Assembly (NCBI GenBank): GCA_031396105.1
Contig: JANNKC010000234.1
Coordinates: 3,345 to 67,344, forward strand
Length of the DNA stretch: 64,000 bases
Source of the DNA: JADKCZ01 sp031396105
GTDB taxonomy: Bacteria > Myxococcota > Myxococcia > Myxococcales > Anaeromyxobacteraceae
Direction: 5' to 3'
Of this stretch, positions 1-9,244 are shown in pieces; within the stretch, counting starts at the first letter, position 1; each line of letters opens with the position of its first letter. The notes under the pieces are model-generated. The model had not been told where the DNA came from. It searched no databases and worked only from the letters and a program-made list of their open reading frames with translations. Both the position numbers and the translations under genes were made by a program.

Positions 1-366
<366 letters not shown>

Positions 367-393
367 CGCACCGGACACGCAAGGGAGAATGAG

Positions 394-816
394 ATGAAGC
401 ACCGGATTGCCGGCCGTCGGCTCGACCGCACCACCGAGCACCGCACGGCCATGTTCAGGAACATGGTGACCTCGCTGCTGCGGCACGAGAAGATCGTCAC
501 CACCACGCCCAAGGCCAAGGAGCTGAAGCGGATCGTCGACAAGGTGATCACGCAGGCCAAGCGGGGCACGCCGCACGCCCGCCGGCTCGTCAACCGCGAC
601 ATCAAGGATGTCGAGGTGCTGGTGAAGCTGTTCGGCCCGGTGGCCGATCGCTTCAAGGCCCGCCCGGGCGGCTACACCCGCATCATCCGGGTGGGGCGCC
701 GCGCCGGCGACAACGCCGAGATGTCGGTCATCGAGCTGGTGGAGAAGAGCCCCGCCGCCGAGCCCGAGGCCGAGAAGAAGACCACGTCCAAGAAGGCTGA
801 GAAGGCCGCGGAGTAG
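394..816 (+). CDS. rplQ: 50S ribosomal protein L17
   Basis: L17 is a large-subunit protein near the peptide exit tunnel. The first ~115 residues are typical of the family: 'MKHRIAGRRLDRTTEHR' at the N-terminus, then 'MFRNMVTSLLRHEKI' and 'YTRIIRVGRRAGDNAEM'. The last ~25 residues are a low-complexity K/E/A tail, a common variable extension. The start ATG has an upstream 'gggaga' ribosome binding site. It is co-directional with rpoA and is followed after 49 bases by rpsP, so two classical ribosomal operons are joined here. Confidence 0.98.
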   Translation: MKHRIAGRRLDRTTEHRTAMFRNMVTSLLRHEKIVTTTPKAKELKRIVDKVITQAKRGTPHARRLVNRDIKDVEVLVKLFGPVADRFKARPGGYTRIIRVGRRAGDNAEMSVIELVEKSPAAEPEAEKKTTSKKAEKAAE

Positions 817-829
817 GCGGCCGCACCGA

Positions 830-847
830 GGCCGCCCACGGGCGGCC
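830..847 (+). other. GC-rich stem-loop between rplQ and rpsP
   Basis: A perfect 7-bp inverted repeat (GGCCGCC / GGCGGCC) encloses a 4-base loop. It sits between the rplQ stop and the rpsP Shine-Dalgarno (gaggagg, about 850-856). There is no T-run, so a simple intrinsic terminator is unlikely. It may be a partial attenuator or an mRNA processing or stability element; function is inferred from position only. Confidence 0.4.
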
Positions 848-865
848 CCGAGGAGGCAGGTTCAC

Positions 866-1132
866 ATGGCAGTCGTTCTTCGGCTCTCGCGGGCCGGCAC
901 GCACAAGGCGCCCTTCTATCACGTGGTGGCGACCGACTCGCGCAAGCCCCGCGATGGAAAGTATCTCGAGGACGTCGGGCTCTACGACCCGACCCGCAAG
1001 CCCGCGCTCATCCAGCTCAAGGCCGAGCGGGTGCAGCACTGGCTCAAGGAGGGGGCCCGGCCCAGCCAGACGGTGGCCATGCTCCTGAAGCGGGCCAAGA
1101 TCGTGAAGCCCGCGGCGGAGCAGAAGGTCTAG
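866..1132 (+). CDS. rpsP: 30S ribosomal protein S16
   Basis: S16 is a small-subunit assembly protein. At 88 residues it has the normal length. Family signatures are 'VVLRLSRAGTHKAPFYHVV' at the start, 'DSRKPRDGKYLEDVGLYDP' in the middle and 'RVQHWLKEGARPSQTV' near the end. A strong gaggagg ribosome binding site lies 9 bases before the ATG. It heads the conserved rpsP-khpA-rimM-trmD-rplS order that couples ribosomal proteins with ribosome and tRNA maturation factors. Confidence 0.98.
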   Translation: MAVVLRLSRAGTHKAPFYHVVATDSRKPRDGKYLEDVGLYDPTRKPALIQLKAERVQHWLKEGARPSQTVAMLLKRAKIVKPAAEQKV

Positions 1133-1137
1133 GGCCG

Positions 1138-1368
1138 GTGCGCGACCTCGTCCTCTGGCTCGCCCGCGAGCTCGTCGACCGCAAGGACGCCGTGACGGTG
1201 GAGGCCATCGAGCGGGATCGCTCCACGGTCTTCGAGCTCACGGTGGACCCGGACGATCTCGGGCGGGTCATCGGGCGGGGTGGGCGGACGGCCAAGGCCC
1301 TGCGCACCGTCATCGACGTCGCGGCGCGCCAGCAGGGTCGCCGCGCCGTCCTCGACATCCTCGACTGA
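1138..1368 (+). CDS. khpA: KH-domain RNA-binding protein (KhpA family)
   Basis: A single-KH-domain protein of 76 residues. The RNA-binding GxxG loop is visible as 'RVIGRGGRTAKAL' at about residues 43-55, preceded by the 'VDPDDLG' turn typical of KhpA/YlqC. In other bacteria KhpA pairs with KhpB as a global RNA chaperone linked to cell division; that role is family knowledge. Start is GTG five bases after the rpsP stop, and rimM begins two bases after its own stop, so it is probably translationally coupled on both sides. Confidence 0.92.
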   Translation: MRDLVLWLARELVDRKDAVTVEAIERDRSTVFELTVDPDDLGRVIGRGGRTAKALRTVIDVAARQQGRRAVLDILD

Positions 1369-1370
1369 GC

Positions 1371-1883
1371 GTGCCGCTCGTCCGCGTCGGCAGGGTCGTC
1401 CGGGCCGTCGGGCTCAAGGGGTACCTCGGCGTCGGGGGCTCCCTGGGCGGGCTGGCGCTGGTCTCCCGCGTGGTGCTGCGGCGGGCGGGGCTGGACGAGC
1501 CGCTGAAGGTGCTGGAGGCGCGCCCCCAGGGGCGCGTCTGGGCGGTGCGGCTGGAGGGGATCTCCGACCGGACGGCCGCCGAGGCCAGGGTCGGCATGGA
1601 GGTCCTGGCCGAGCGGGACGAGCTGGGCGAGGCCGACGAGGGGAGCCACTACTGGACCGACCTCCAGGGGCTCCCGGTGGTGACGGTGGACGGCCAGGCC
1701 ATCGGCACGGTGACGGGGCTGATGGAGACCGGCGCCGTGGACGTGCTGGTGGTGATGGGGCCGCTGGGCGAGGCGCTCATCCCGATGGCGCCGTACGTCC
1801 AGGTGGACCTGGAGGCGAAGCGGATCGTGGTGGACCCGCCGGAGGGGCTGCTCGGCGGGCCGGGAGGAGACCAGGAAGGGTAG
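1371..1883 (+). CDS. rimM: ribosome maturation factor RimM
   Basis: RimM binds S19 and helps mature the 3' domain of 16S rRNA in the 30S subunit. The protein has 170 residues, as expected. The N-terminal RimM barrel begins with 'VRVGRVVRAVGLKGYLGV', and the C-terminal PRC-barrel carries 'YWTDLQGLPVVTVDGQ', 'GAVDVLVV' and 'IPMAPYVQVDLEAKRIVV'. Start is GTG, two bases after khpA. trmD follows after 12 bases; rimM-trmD adjacency is near universal. Confidence 0.96.
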   Translation: MPLVRVGRVVRAVGLKGYLGVGGSLGGLALVSRVVLRRAGLDEPLKVLEARPQGRVWAVRLEGISDRTAAEARVGMEVLAERDELGEADEGSHYWTDLQGLPVVTVDGQAIGTVTGLMETGAVDVLVVMGPLGEALIPMAPYVQVDLEAKRIVVDPPEGLLGGPGGDQEG

Positions 1884-1895
1884 GCGAGGCGAGCC

Positions 1896-2639
1896 GTGGC
1901 GAAGCTGGAGATCGAGATCCTGACGCTGTTCCCGCGCATGTGCGCGGGCTACCTGGGGGAGAGCATCCTGGGGAAGGCGCAGGAGGGCGGGCTCCTCGAG
2001 GTGCGGGTGTCGGACGTCCGGGAGCACGCCGAGGGGCGGCACCGGGTCTGCGATGACGCCCCCTACGGCGGCGGGGCCGGGATGGTGATGAAGCCGGAGC
2101 CGCTCACCCTGGCCATCGAGGCGGCCCGGGCGCGGCTCCCCGGGGCGCTGGTGGTACTGATGAGCCCGCGCGGCGAGCCGCTGGACCAGGCGCTGGCGCG
2201 GCGGCTGGCGGAGCAGGGCCGGCTGGTCCTGGTCTGCGGACGGTACGAGGGCGTCGACGAACGGGTGCTGGAAGAGGTGGATCTGGAGGTGTCGGTCGGG
2301 GACTTCGTGCTGACGGGCGGCGAGCTGGCCGCCCTCTGCGTGGTGGACGCCGCGGCGCGCCTCGTCCCCGGGGTCCTCGGCAACGAGGCCTCGGCCGGCG
2401 CGGAGAGCTTCGCGGGCGAGGACGGGCTGCTGGAGCACCCGCATTACACGCGGCCCCCGGAGTTCCGGGGGATGAAGGTGCCGGAGGTGCTCCTCTCGGG
2501 GGACCACCGGCGCATCGAGCGGTGGCGGCGGCGCGAGGCGCTGCGCGTCACCCGGGAGCGGCGGCCGGACCTCTTCGCGGGGGCCCGGATGACGGCGGCG
2601 GATCAACGCCTGCTCGACGCCGGCGACGACGAGTTGTAA
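1896..2639 (+). CDS. trmD: tRNA (guanine-N1-)-methyltransferase TrmD
   Basis: TrmD methylates G37 of tRNAs with SAM, preventing frameshifts. The 247-residue length is standard. SPOUT trefoil-knot residues are visible: 'MSPRGEPLDQ', 'LVCGRYEGVDERV', 'VSVGDFVLTGGELAA', and the C-terminal 'LEHPHYTRPPEFRGMKVPEVL' region, which continues as 'LSGDHRRIERWRRREALR'. Start is GTG in a short gap after rimM. rplS follows after 30 bases with its own ggagaagga binding site. Confidence 0.97.
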   Translation: MAKLEIEILTLFPRMCAGYLGESILGKAQEGGLLEVRVSDVREHAEGRHRVCDDAPYGGGAGMVMKPEPLTLAIEAARARLPGALVVLMSPRGEPLDQALARRLAEQGRLVLVCGRYEGVDERVLEEVDLEVSVGDFVLTGGELAALCVVDAAARLVPGVLGNEASAGAESFAGEDGLLEHPHYTRPPEFRGMKVPEVLLSGDHRRIERWRRREALRVTRERRPDLFAGARMTAADQRLLDAGDDEL

Positions 2640-2669
2640 GAAGGGCAGTTCCAAGGAGAAGGACAGGCC

Positions 2670-3089
2670 ATGCTGCGCAACGCGATTGCCGTGATCGAGG
2701 CGAAGTACCAGCGTAACGATGTCCCGGACCTGCGGGCCGGCGACTCCGTCCGCGTCCACACCAAGATCAAGGAGGGCGACAAGGAGCGAATCCAGATCTT
2801 CGAGGGCGTGGTCATCGCCCGCCGCCGGGGCGGTGTGCGCGCCAACTTCACGGTGCGCAAGGTGAGCTACGGCGTCGGGGTGGAGCGCATCTTCCCGACC
2901 CACAGCCCGCGCATCGACAAGATCGAGGTGGTGGGCCACGGCGAGGTCCGCCGCTCGCGCCTCTTCTACCTGCGCGACCTGCACGGCAAGGCCGCCCGCC
3001 TGACGCAGGAAGAGGGCCCGGGCGAGGCCGCCAGGCCGGCCGCGCCCAGCGCGCCCGCCGCGCCCACCGCGCCCACCGCGCAGGCCTGA
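2670..3089 (+). CDS. rplS: 50S ribosomal protein L19
   Basis: L19 lies at the 30S-50S interface. The first ~110 residues are canonical ('VPDLRAGDSVRVHTKIKEG', 'IQIFEGVVIARR', 'FTVRKVSYGVGVERIFP', 'RSRLFYLRDLHGKAARL'). The C-terminus is extended by ~25 residues of Ala/Pro repeats built from repeated gcgcccaccgc-like units, absent from most L19 proteins and probably disordered. It is the last gene of the ribosomal block; a long hairpin follows its stop. Confidence 0.97.
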   Translation: MLRNAIAVIEAKYQRNDVPDLRAGDSVRVHTKIKEGDKERIQIFEGVVIARRRGGVRANFTVRKVSYGVGVERIFPTHSPRIDKIEVVGHGEVRRSRLFYLRDLHGKAARLTQEEGPGEAARPAAPSAPAAPTAPTAQA

Positions 3090-3098
3090 CGCGGATCC

Positions 3099-3143
3099 AG
3101 CGCCGCGGTCGCGCCGGCCTTCCCGCCGGCGCGCCGCGGCGCT
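3099..3143 (+). terminator. very long hairpin after rplS, likely operon terminator
   Basis: Ten bases after the rplS stop lies an inverted repeat of 10 bp, a small internal loop, then 8 more bp around a 6-base loop (CTTCCC). The outer arms are AGCGCCGCGG and CCGCGGCGCT. The stem is nearly all G-C. There is no T-tract, so termination would rely on stem strength or Rho. The right arm abuts the -10-like TACCAT (3143-3148) of the next gene. Confidence 0.6.
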
Positions 3144-3156
3144 ACCATCACCCGGC

Positions 3157-5043
3157 GTGCTGCTCCTCGAGTTCGCAGCCCAGGGAGTGCGGGGCGTGGC
3201 GCCTGCCGGCGGCCGCGCCACGCTGCGTCCAGGCTACAACGTGGTGGCCGCCGACGGCGCGGCGCTGCGGCGCCTGCTCGAGTCGCTGGTCTACCCGGAC
3301 CCGCGCGACGGCGAGAGCCTGCCGCGCGCCCCGGGCGGCCCTGGCGCCGGGCCGGTCCGCGCCGGCTTGACGCTGGTCGGGACCGACCGGGTCACCTACC
3401 GGCTGGTGCGCGACTTCGCGGCCGGGTGCCAGCTCCACCGCTTCGACGCCGAGAAGCGCGCCTTCGCCCCCGTCGCCCAGGACCTGGCCGAGATCGCCGC
3501 CTTCCTGCGAGACCCGGTCGGCGTGCCGTCGCCCACCCGGCTGGCGACGCTCCTCACCTTCGCGGCCGCCGACCTGCCCTCCAGGACGGGCGGCGCGGGG
3601 ACCTCCCTGGGAGGCGGGGCGTCCGCCGCCGCGCCGGCCCGGCCAGCCATGAAGCCGGTGCAGGCCCGCCAGCGGCTGGCGGACCTGGAGACCGAGCTGA
3701 CGCGGGCCGGCGAGGCGGAGAAGCTGCAGTACCAGCTGGACGGGCTCCAGTCGAAGCTCTTCAAGGTCGAGGAGGCGCTCAAGAGCGGGCAGCGCGTCCA
3801 GGACGGGCTGGCCGGGGCCGAGGCCGAGCGGGCGGCGCTGCAGCCGGTCGCCGACGTGGCGGCGCGGCTCGGGAGCGCGTCCGCCAAGCTGTCGACCCAC
3901 GCCAAGGCCGTGGCCCGCCGGGACGAGGCCCTGGCGCGGGTTGCGGCGGAGCGCGAGACGCTGGAGGAGGCCGAGGTCCGTGGCGGCCCGCGGCCGCTCT
4001 GGGAGTCGCCCGGGTTCCTGGCCGGGGTGGGCGGCGGCGTGCTCTTCCTGGTCCTCGGCGTGGTGGGCGCGGCCGGCGGCTCGGAGCTGCGGACCGCGGC
4101 GCTCCTGTCCATGCCGGCCTTCGGCTGGGCCGGCTGGGAGGCCCACCGCTGGATCGGGGCCCAGGACGAGTGGGAGCGCCAGGGGCGGCGTCGCAGGGTG
4201 GTGGACGACTGGGAGAAGAAGGTGCTGGAGCAGTTCGAACGCGACACCGCCGAGGTGGGGGCGGTGCTCAAGGCGCTGCAGCTCACCAAGGCCCGAGAGC
4301 TGCAGGACCAGCTCGACCGGCTCGCCGAGGCGGACCGCACGGTGGAGGAATGGCGGGTCCGGCTCCGCGCCTGGGAGTCTGCCCCGGAGACGGCGGGCGC
4401 CGTGGCGGAGAAGGTGCGCGTCGAGGAGGAGCTGCGCGTCGTGGAGACCGGGCTGGCGAGCGAGGCGGGCGGCTTCGTGCGCGATGTCCGGTCCATCGAG
4501 GCCGAGCTGGAGCAGGTCAAGGCCGAGCTGGAGGCGCCCACCGCCCATGAGGCCACGCCGGCCCCGGCGCCGACCGCGGTGGCGCCGGCCAGGGCGGCGG
4601 TCCAGGCCCCGGCCGGCGAGCCGCTGCGCGGCCTGCTGGAGCGGGCGGCGGCCGAGCTGGGCGGGAGCCCGGCCTCGGTGGCGCGTGCCTTGTCACAGAA
4701 GGCCTCGCAGGCGCTGGCGGGTCTCACCCTCAACCGGCTCACCGGGGTGACCGCCGACGACCGGGGCAACGTGCAGGTGGTGAGCGGTGGCCGCCCGTCG
4801 CCCGCCCTGACCCTGCCGCCCGCCGACAAGGACCTGGTCTTCGTGGCGCTCAAGCTGGCGCTCCTGGAGCACGCGGTGGCGAGCTGGAAGACGATGGCGC
4901 TGGTGGAGGACGCCTTTGGCGGGCTCTCCGACACGGCCCGCCGCACCATCGGACGGCTCCTCAAGCAGGCGGCCAAGGCCGGCCAGATCATCCACACCAC
5001 CACCGACCCCGCCTTCCGCGAGGCGGCGGACCACCAGGCGTGA
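3157..5043 (+). CDS. degenerate SMC/RecN-like ATPase with coiled coils and two membrane segments
   Basis: A 628-residue protein with no confident family name. The N-terminus resembles an SMC/Rad50 head: 'LLLEFAAQGVRGV' then 'LRPGYNVV', but the Walker A site reads 'AADGAALRRLLESL' with no GKS/T, so normal ATP binding looks lost. Long coiled-coil segments follow (about 165-280 and 340-460). They are interrupted at about 285-330 by two hydrophobic stretches ('FLAGVGGGVLFLVLGVVGAA' and the following one), predicted as a membrane hairpin. The C-terminus keeps a Walker-B/D-loop-like end, 'MALVEDAFGGLSDTARRTI' and 'IIHTTTD'. Start is GTG just behind a TACCAT box, suggesting a leaderless mRNA. yraN overlaps its stop (GTGA). 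Function unknown; a membrane-anchored structural relative of SMC proteins is my best reading. Confidence 0.75.
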   Translation: MLLLEFAAQGVRGVAPAGGRATLRPGYNVVAADGAALRRLLESLVYPDPRDGESLPRAPGGPGAGPVRAGLTLVGTDRVTYRLVRDFAAGCQLHRFDAEKRAFAPVAQDLAEIAAFLRDPVGVPSPTRLATLLTFAAADLPSRTGGAGTSLGGGASAAAPARPAMKPVQARQRLADLETELTRAGEAEKLQYQLDGLQSKLFKVEEALKSGQRVQDGLAGAEAERAALQPVADVAARLGSASAKLSTHAKAVARRDEALARVAAERETLEEAEVRGGPRPLWESPGFLAGVGGGVLFLVLGVVGAAGGSELRTAALLSMPAFGWAGWEAHRWIGAQDEWERQGRRRRVVDDWEKKVLEQFERDTAEVGAVLKALQLTKARELQDQLDRLAEADRTVEEWRVRLRAWESAPETAGAVAEKVRVEEELRVVETGLASEAGGFVRDVRSIEAELEQVKAELEAPTAHEATPAPAPTAVAPARAAVQAPAGEPLRGLLERAAAELGGSPASVARALSQKASQALAGLTLNRLTGVTADDRGNVQVVSGGRPSPALTLPPADKDLVFVALKLALLEHAVASWKTMALVEDAFGGLSDTARRTIGRLLKQAAKAGQIIHTTTDPAFREAADHQA

Positions 5044-5447
5044 GCGTGCAGCCTCCTGGACCGCCCGGGACGGACGGCACGCGGGCCCGCGGTCGGGCGG
5101 CCGAGGCGCTGGCCGAGGAGCACCTGGCCGGCCTCGGCTACCGGGTGCTGGCGCGCAACCACGCCACCCGCCGCGGTGAGGTGGACCTGGTCTGCCAGGA
5201 GGGTGAGGTCATCTGCTTCGTCGAGGTGCGGAGCCGCGCCGGGGAGGCGCAGGGCTCCCCGCTGGAGACCGTGAGCACCGTGAAGGCCCGCCGGGTGGTG
5301 GCGGCCGCCACCGACTGGGCCTGGCGGAACGGCAAGCTCGACGCCGCGCTGCGCTTCGACGTGGTGGGTGTCGTGCTCGGGCCCGAGGGGCCCCGCTTCG
5401 AGCTGGTGCGCGGCGCCTTCGACGCCCACGGCCAGCCGTCGCTCTAG
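5040..5447 (+). CDS. YraN/UPF0102 family endonuclease-like protein
   Basis: A 135-residue member of UPF0102, a small PD-(D/E)XK nuclease-like fold of uncertain role. The core is clear: 'GRAAEALAEEHLAGLGY', 'NHATRRGEVDLVCQEGE' (the catalytic-type Glu-Val-Asp) and 'ICFVEVRSR'. Its GTG start overlaps the stop of the previous gene in a GTGA arrangement. rsmI begins 8 bases after its stop; in many bacteria yraN and rsmI are neighbours, which supports both calls. Confidence 0.92.
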   Translation: MSVQPPGPPGTDGTRARGRAAEALAEEHLAGLGYRVLARNHATRRGEVDLVCQEGEVICFVEVRSRAGEAQGSPLETVSTVKARRVVAAATDWAWRNGKLDAALRFDVVGVVLGPEGPRFELVRGAFDAHGQPSL

Positions 5448-5455
5448 GAGAGGCC

Positions 5456-6319
5456 ATGGCGGAGCGCGAGCCGGGGCGGGGGACGCTCTACGTGGTGGCC
5501 ACGCCCATCGGCAACCTGGGGGACCTCTCCCCGCGCGCCGCCGAGGTGCTGCGCAGCGTGGACGCGGTGGCGGCGGAGGACACCCGCCGCACCGCCCGCC
5601 TCTACGCCCACCTGGGCGCCGCCGCGCCGGTCATGATCTCGCTGCCGGCCTTCGACGAGCGGGGCCGCCTCGAGGCCGTGGTCGCGCGCCTGGCGTCCGG
5701 CCAGGCGGTGGCGCTCTGCACCGACGCCGGCACCCCCGGCGTCTCCGACCCGGGGGCCGCGCTGGTGGCGGCCGCCTGGGAGGTGGGGGCCCGGGTGGTG
5801 CCGGTGCCCGGCCCGTCGGCGGCGCTGGCGGCGCTCAGCGCCTCGGGGCTGCCGGCCGACCGGTTCTTCTTCACGGGCTTCCTGCCGCGGAAGGGCGGCG
5901 GGCGGGCCGAGCAGCTGGCCCTGCTGGCCGGGCTGCCGGCCACCCTCATCCTCTACGAGGCGGGCAACCGCACCGGTGACACGCTGGCCGACCTGGCCGC
6001 GGCGCTGGGCGACCGGCCGGCCGCGGTGGCGCGCGAGCTCACCAAGCTGCACGAGGAGGTGGTGCGCGGGCGCCTCTCCGAGCTGGCCGTCCGCTTCGGC
6101 GGCGAGGTGAAGGGCGAGGTGACCATCGTGGTGTCGGGCGAAGGCGCCGCCGCCCCGTCGGCCCCGGCCGAGCCGCTGGAGGTGGAGCTCAAGCGCCGCC
6201 TGGCGGCCGGCGAGCCGGGGAGCGGCCTGGCGCGCGAGGTGGCCCGGGCGCGCGGCCTGAAGCGGGCCGACGTGTACGACGCGCTGGAGCGGCTGAAGCT
6301 GGAGCGGGGCTCGCCCTAG
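5456..6319 (+). CDS. rsmI: 16S rRNA (cytidine(1402)-2'-O)-methyltransferase RsmI
   Basis: RsmI 2'-O-methylates C1402 of 16S rRNA in the decoding centre using SAM. The 287-residue protein has the tetrapyrrole-methylase fold: 'LYVVATPIGNLGDLSPRA', 'VAAEDTRRTARLY', 'CTDAGTPGVSDPGAALV', 'VVPVPGPSAALAALSASG' and 'FFFTGFLPRKGGGR'. The ~70 C-terminal residues form the family's small helical domain. An aggag-like site precedes the ATG. Its TAG stop shares the CTAG tetranucleotide with the stop of the convergent gene. Confidence 0.96.
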   Translation: MAEREPGRGTLYVVATPIGNLGDLSPRAAEVLRSVDAVAAEDTRRTARLYAHLGAAAPVMISLPAFDERGRLEAVVARLASGQAVALCTDAGTPGVSDPGAALVAAAWEVGARVVPVPGPSAALAALSASGLPADRFFFTGFLPRKGGGRAEQLALLAGLPATLILYEAGNRTGDTLADLAAALGDRPAAVARELTKLHEEVVRGRLSELAVRFGGEVKGEVTIVVSGEGAAAPSAPAEPLEVELKRRLAAGEPGSGLAREVARARGLKRADVYDALERLKLERGSP

Positions 6320-7620
6320 AACTGCAGGAGGCCGCTGACCTGGAGGTCGAAGACGCTCCCCTCGGTGGCGCGGAAGCGGCGGGCCGGGGCGTCGTAGCGC
6401 CAGTCGAAGTTGGGGTTCTCCACCCGGCTGCCGAAGTCCTCGCCGGTGAGGAAGTGGGGCGTGACCCAGCCGAGCGAGCCGGACCCCTGGATGGCGACGT
6501 ACTCCGAGGCGCGGAAGATGAAGCCGAGGCGCCCCACCAGCGTCATGTAGGCCTCGGTGGCCAGCAGCTTGCCGGTGGCGTCGGTCAGCTCGTTGTACCA
6601 GCGAGCCCGCGAGGTGTAGTCGGCCACGATGCGCAGGTCGAGGGCGATCTTCTGGTCGGTGACGTGGTCCTCGTACGGGATCAGCTCGGCGCCGAAGGTG
6701 AGGCCGGCCAGGAAGGGCAGCTGGGCGCCCCAGCGGTCCGGGTCGGCGGCGCAGAGGACGGCCATGTCCGGGTGCGCCTGGATGTCGATCAGCGCCGGCG
6801 ACGTCAGCGCAGCCGCCTGGTCGCAGTTGGAGTAGGTGGACGAGGACTTCCGCAGCGCCGTGACGTGGGCCCTGAAGTACGGGTCGATGGGGCCCATGCG
6901 GCGGGACATCGAGGTGGACAGGTCGAAGCGCCAGACCTTCTGGCCCACCGGGCCGGTCTTGGCGGACACGTTGTAAGGCGACGCCCAGTCGACCTGCCGG
7001 CCGGCGGCCGGGTCGTAGAGCTTGGCCGTGGGGATGGTCACCTCGAGCCCCACCACCCAGGTCGGCTTGGTGTCGTCGCGCTTCTCCGCGAAGGGGGCCC
7101 AGCTCAGCCCGACCTTGAGGTCGCCCGCCACGCCGCCGTGGTAGACGGTCTGGCCGGCGCCGACCGGGAAGATGGGGTGAGCGACGGCGTCTACGCTGCC
7201 GTCCGGGTCGATGGTGTTGCCTTCGATGGTGTCCACCACGTCGGGGCCCACGCCGGCGGCGCGCCGCCAGGTGGTCTCCTGCGCCAGGTAGTAGGGGAGC
7301 TCGGCGTGGAGCTGCAGGTCCTCCCACAGGCCCACCGCCAGCCGCGGGACGACCAGGTTGGCGGTCTCGGTGTAGCGGAGCTGCTGCGGCTCCTTCACGG
7401 TGGCGAACGGGTAGGCCGGATCGCCCGGGTTGGACGCCTCGGCGTACTCCCGGGTGATGGCGGCGCGCCGCTGGGTCCGCTCCCAGCGCAGCGAGAAGTC
7501 CAGGTCGAACGGGTTGTCCGGCTCGCCGCTGGAGGCGACGCGGGTCAGCTCGGCGGCGGCGGCGGGGGCGGCCGGGATCAGCAGGGTGATGGCGGTCAAG
7601 ACGGCGATCAGCCGGCCCAT
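6316..7620 (-). CDS. putative outer-membrane beta-barrel protein
   Basis: A 434-residue protein with a clear Sec signal peptide: a Met-Gly-Arg start, a hydrophobic core of Leu/Ile/Ala, and an 'AAAAELT' cleavage region near residue 23. The rest has alternating hydrophobic and polar residues, many aromatic residues and short turns, ending in 'SGLLQF' with a terminal Phe, the classical signal for BAM-dependent insertion. This suggests a transporter-like barrel of ~16 strands; no substrate can be named. The start is fixed by a GGAGG site and a TTGACC-N17-TAGCGT promoter upstream. An open frame continues upstream of the ATG but has no coding character. Confidence 0.75.
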   Translation of the reverse strand: MGRLIAVLTAITLLIPAAPAAAAELTRVASSGEPDNPFDLDFSLRWERTQRRAAITREYAEASNPGDPAYPFATVKEPQQLRYTETANLVVPRLAVGLWEDLQLHAELPYYLAQETTWRRAAGVGPDVVDTIEGNTIDPDGSVDAVAHPIFPVGAGQTVYHGGVAGDLKVGLSWAPFAEKRDDTKPTWVVGLEVTIPTAKLYDPAAGRQVDWASPYNVSAKTGPVGQKVWRFDLSTSMSRRMGPIDPYFRAHVTALRKSSSTYSNCDQAAALTSPALIDIQAHPDMAVLCAADPDRWGAQLPFLAGLTFGAELIPYEDHVTDQKIALDLRIVADYTSRARWYNELTDATGKLLATEAYMTLVGRLGFIFRASEYVAIQGSGSLGWVTPHFLTGEDFGSRVENPNFDWRYDAPARRFRATEGSVFDLQVSGLLQF

Positions 7621-7645
7621 GGCGCTCCTCCGGAGGGGTCGTTCG

Positions 7646-7674
7646 ACGCTAGCAGCGGCTCCCGGGGTGGTCAA
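7646..7674 (-). promoter_or_regulatory. sigma-70-type promoter of the outer-membrane protein gene
   Basis: On the minus strand TTGACC (7674-7669) is separated by exactly 17 bases from TAGCGT (7651-7646). A 25-base leader with a GGAGG site leads to the ATG at 7620. This is the clearest leadered example of the TTGAC(C/G)-N17-TA pattern repeated across the window. Confidence 0.75.
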
Positions 7675-7748
7675 GGCGACGCCGGTCGGTGGCAGGCGCC
7701 TGGTGTGCGCCGGGCGCAGGGCCGCTGAGGGGATCCGTTCACGGGCGC

Positions 7749-9170
<1,422 letters not shown>

Positions 9171-9244
9171 GGGCCGGAGTGGTAGCACGGATCGGTGGGT
9201 GGCGGCACGCCGCCATGGCCCCTCCGGCGGGCCCTCCGGGCCCT

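Noticed and set aside
1044..3221. 725-codon open frame on the minus strand across the ribosomal block
   Set aside because: It overlaps five certain genes, has no domain, and is rich in His/Pro/Arg as expected for the antisense of high-GC coding sequence. Similar long frames elsewhere were rejected for the same reason.
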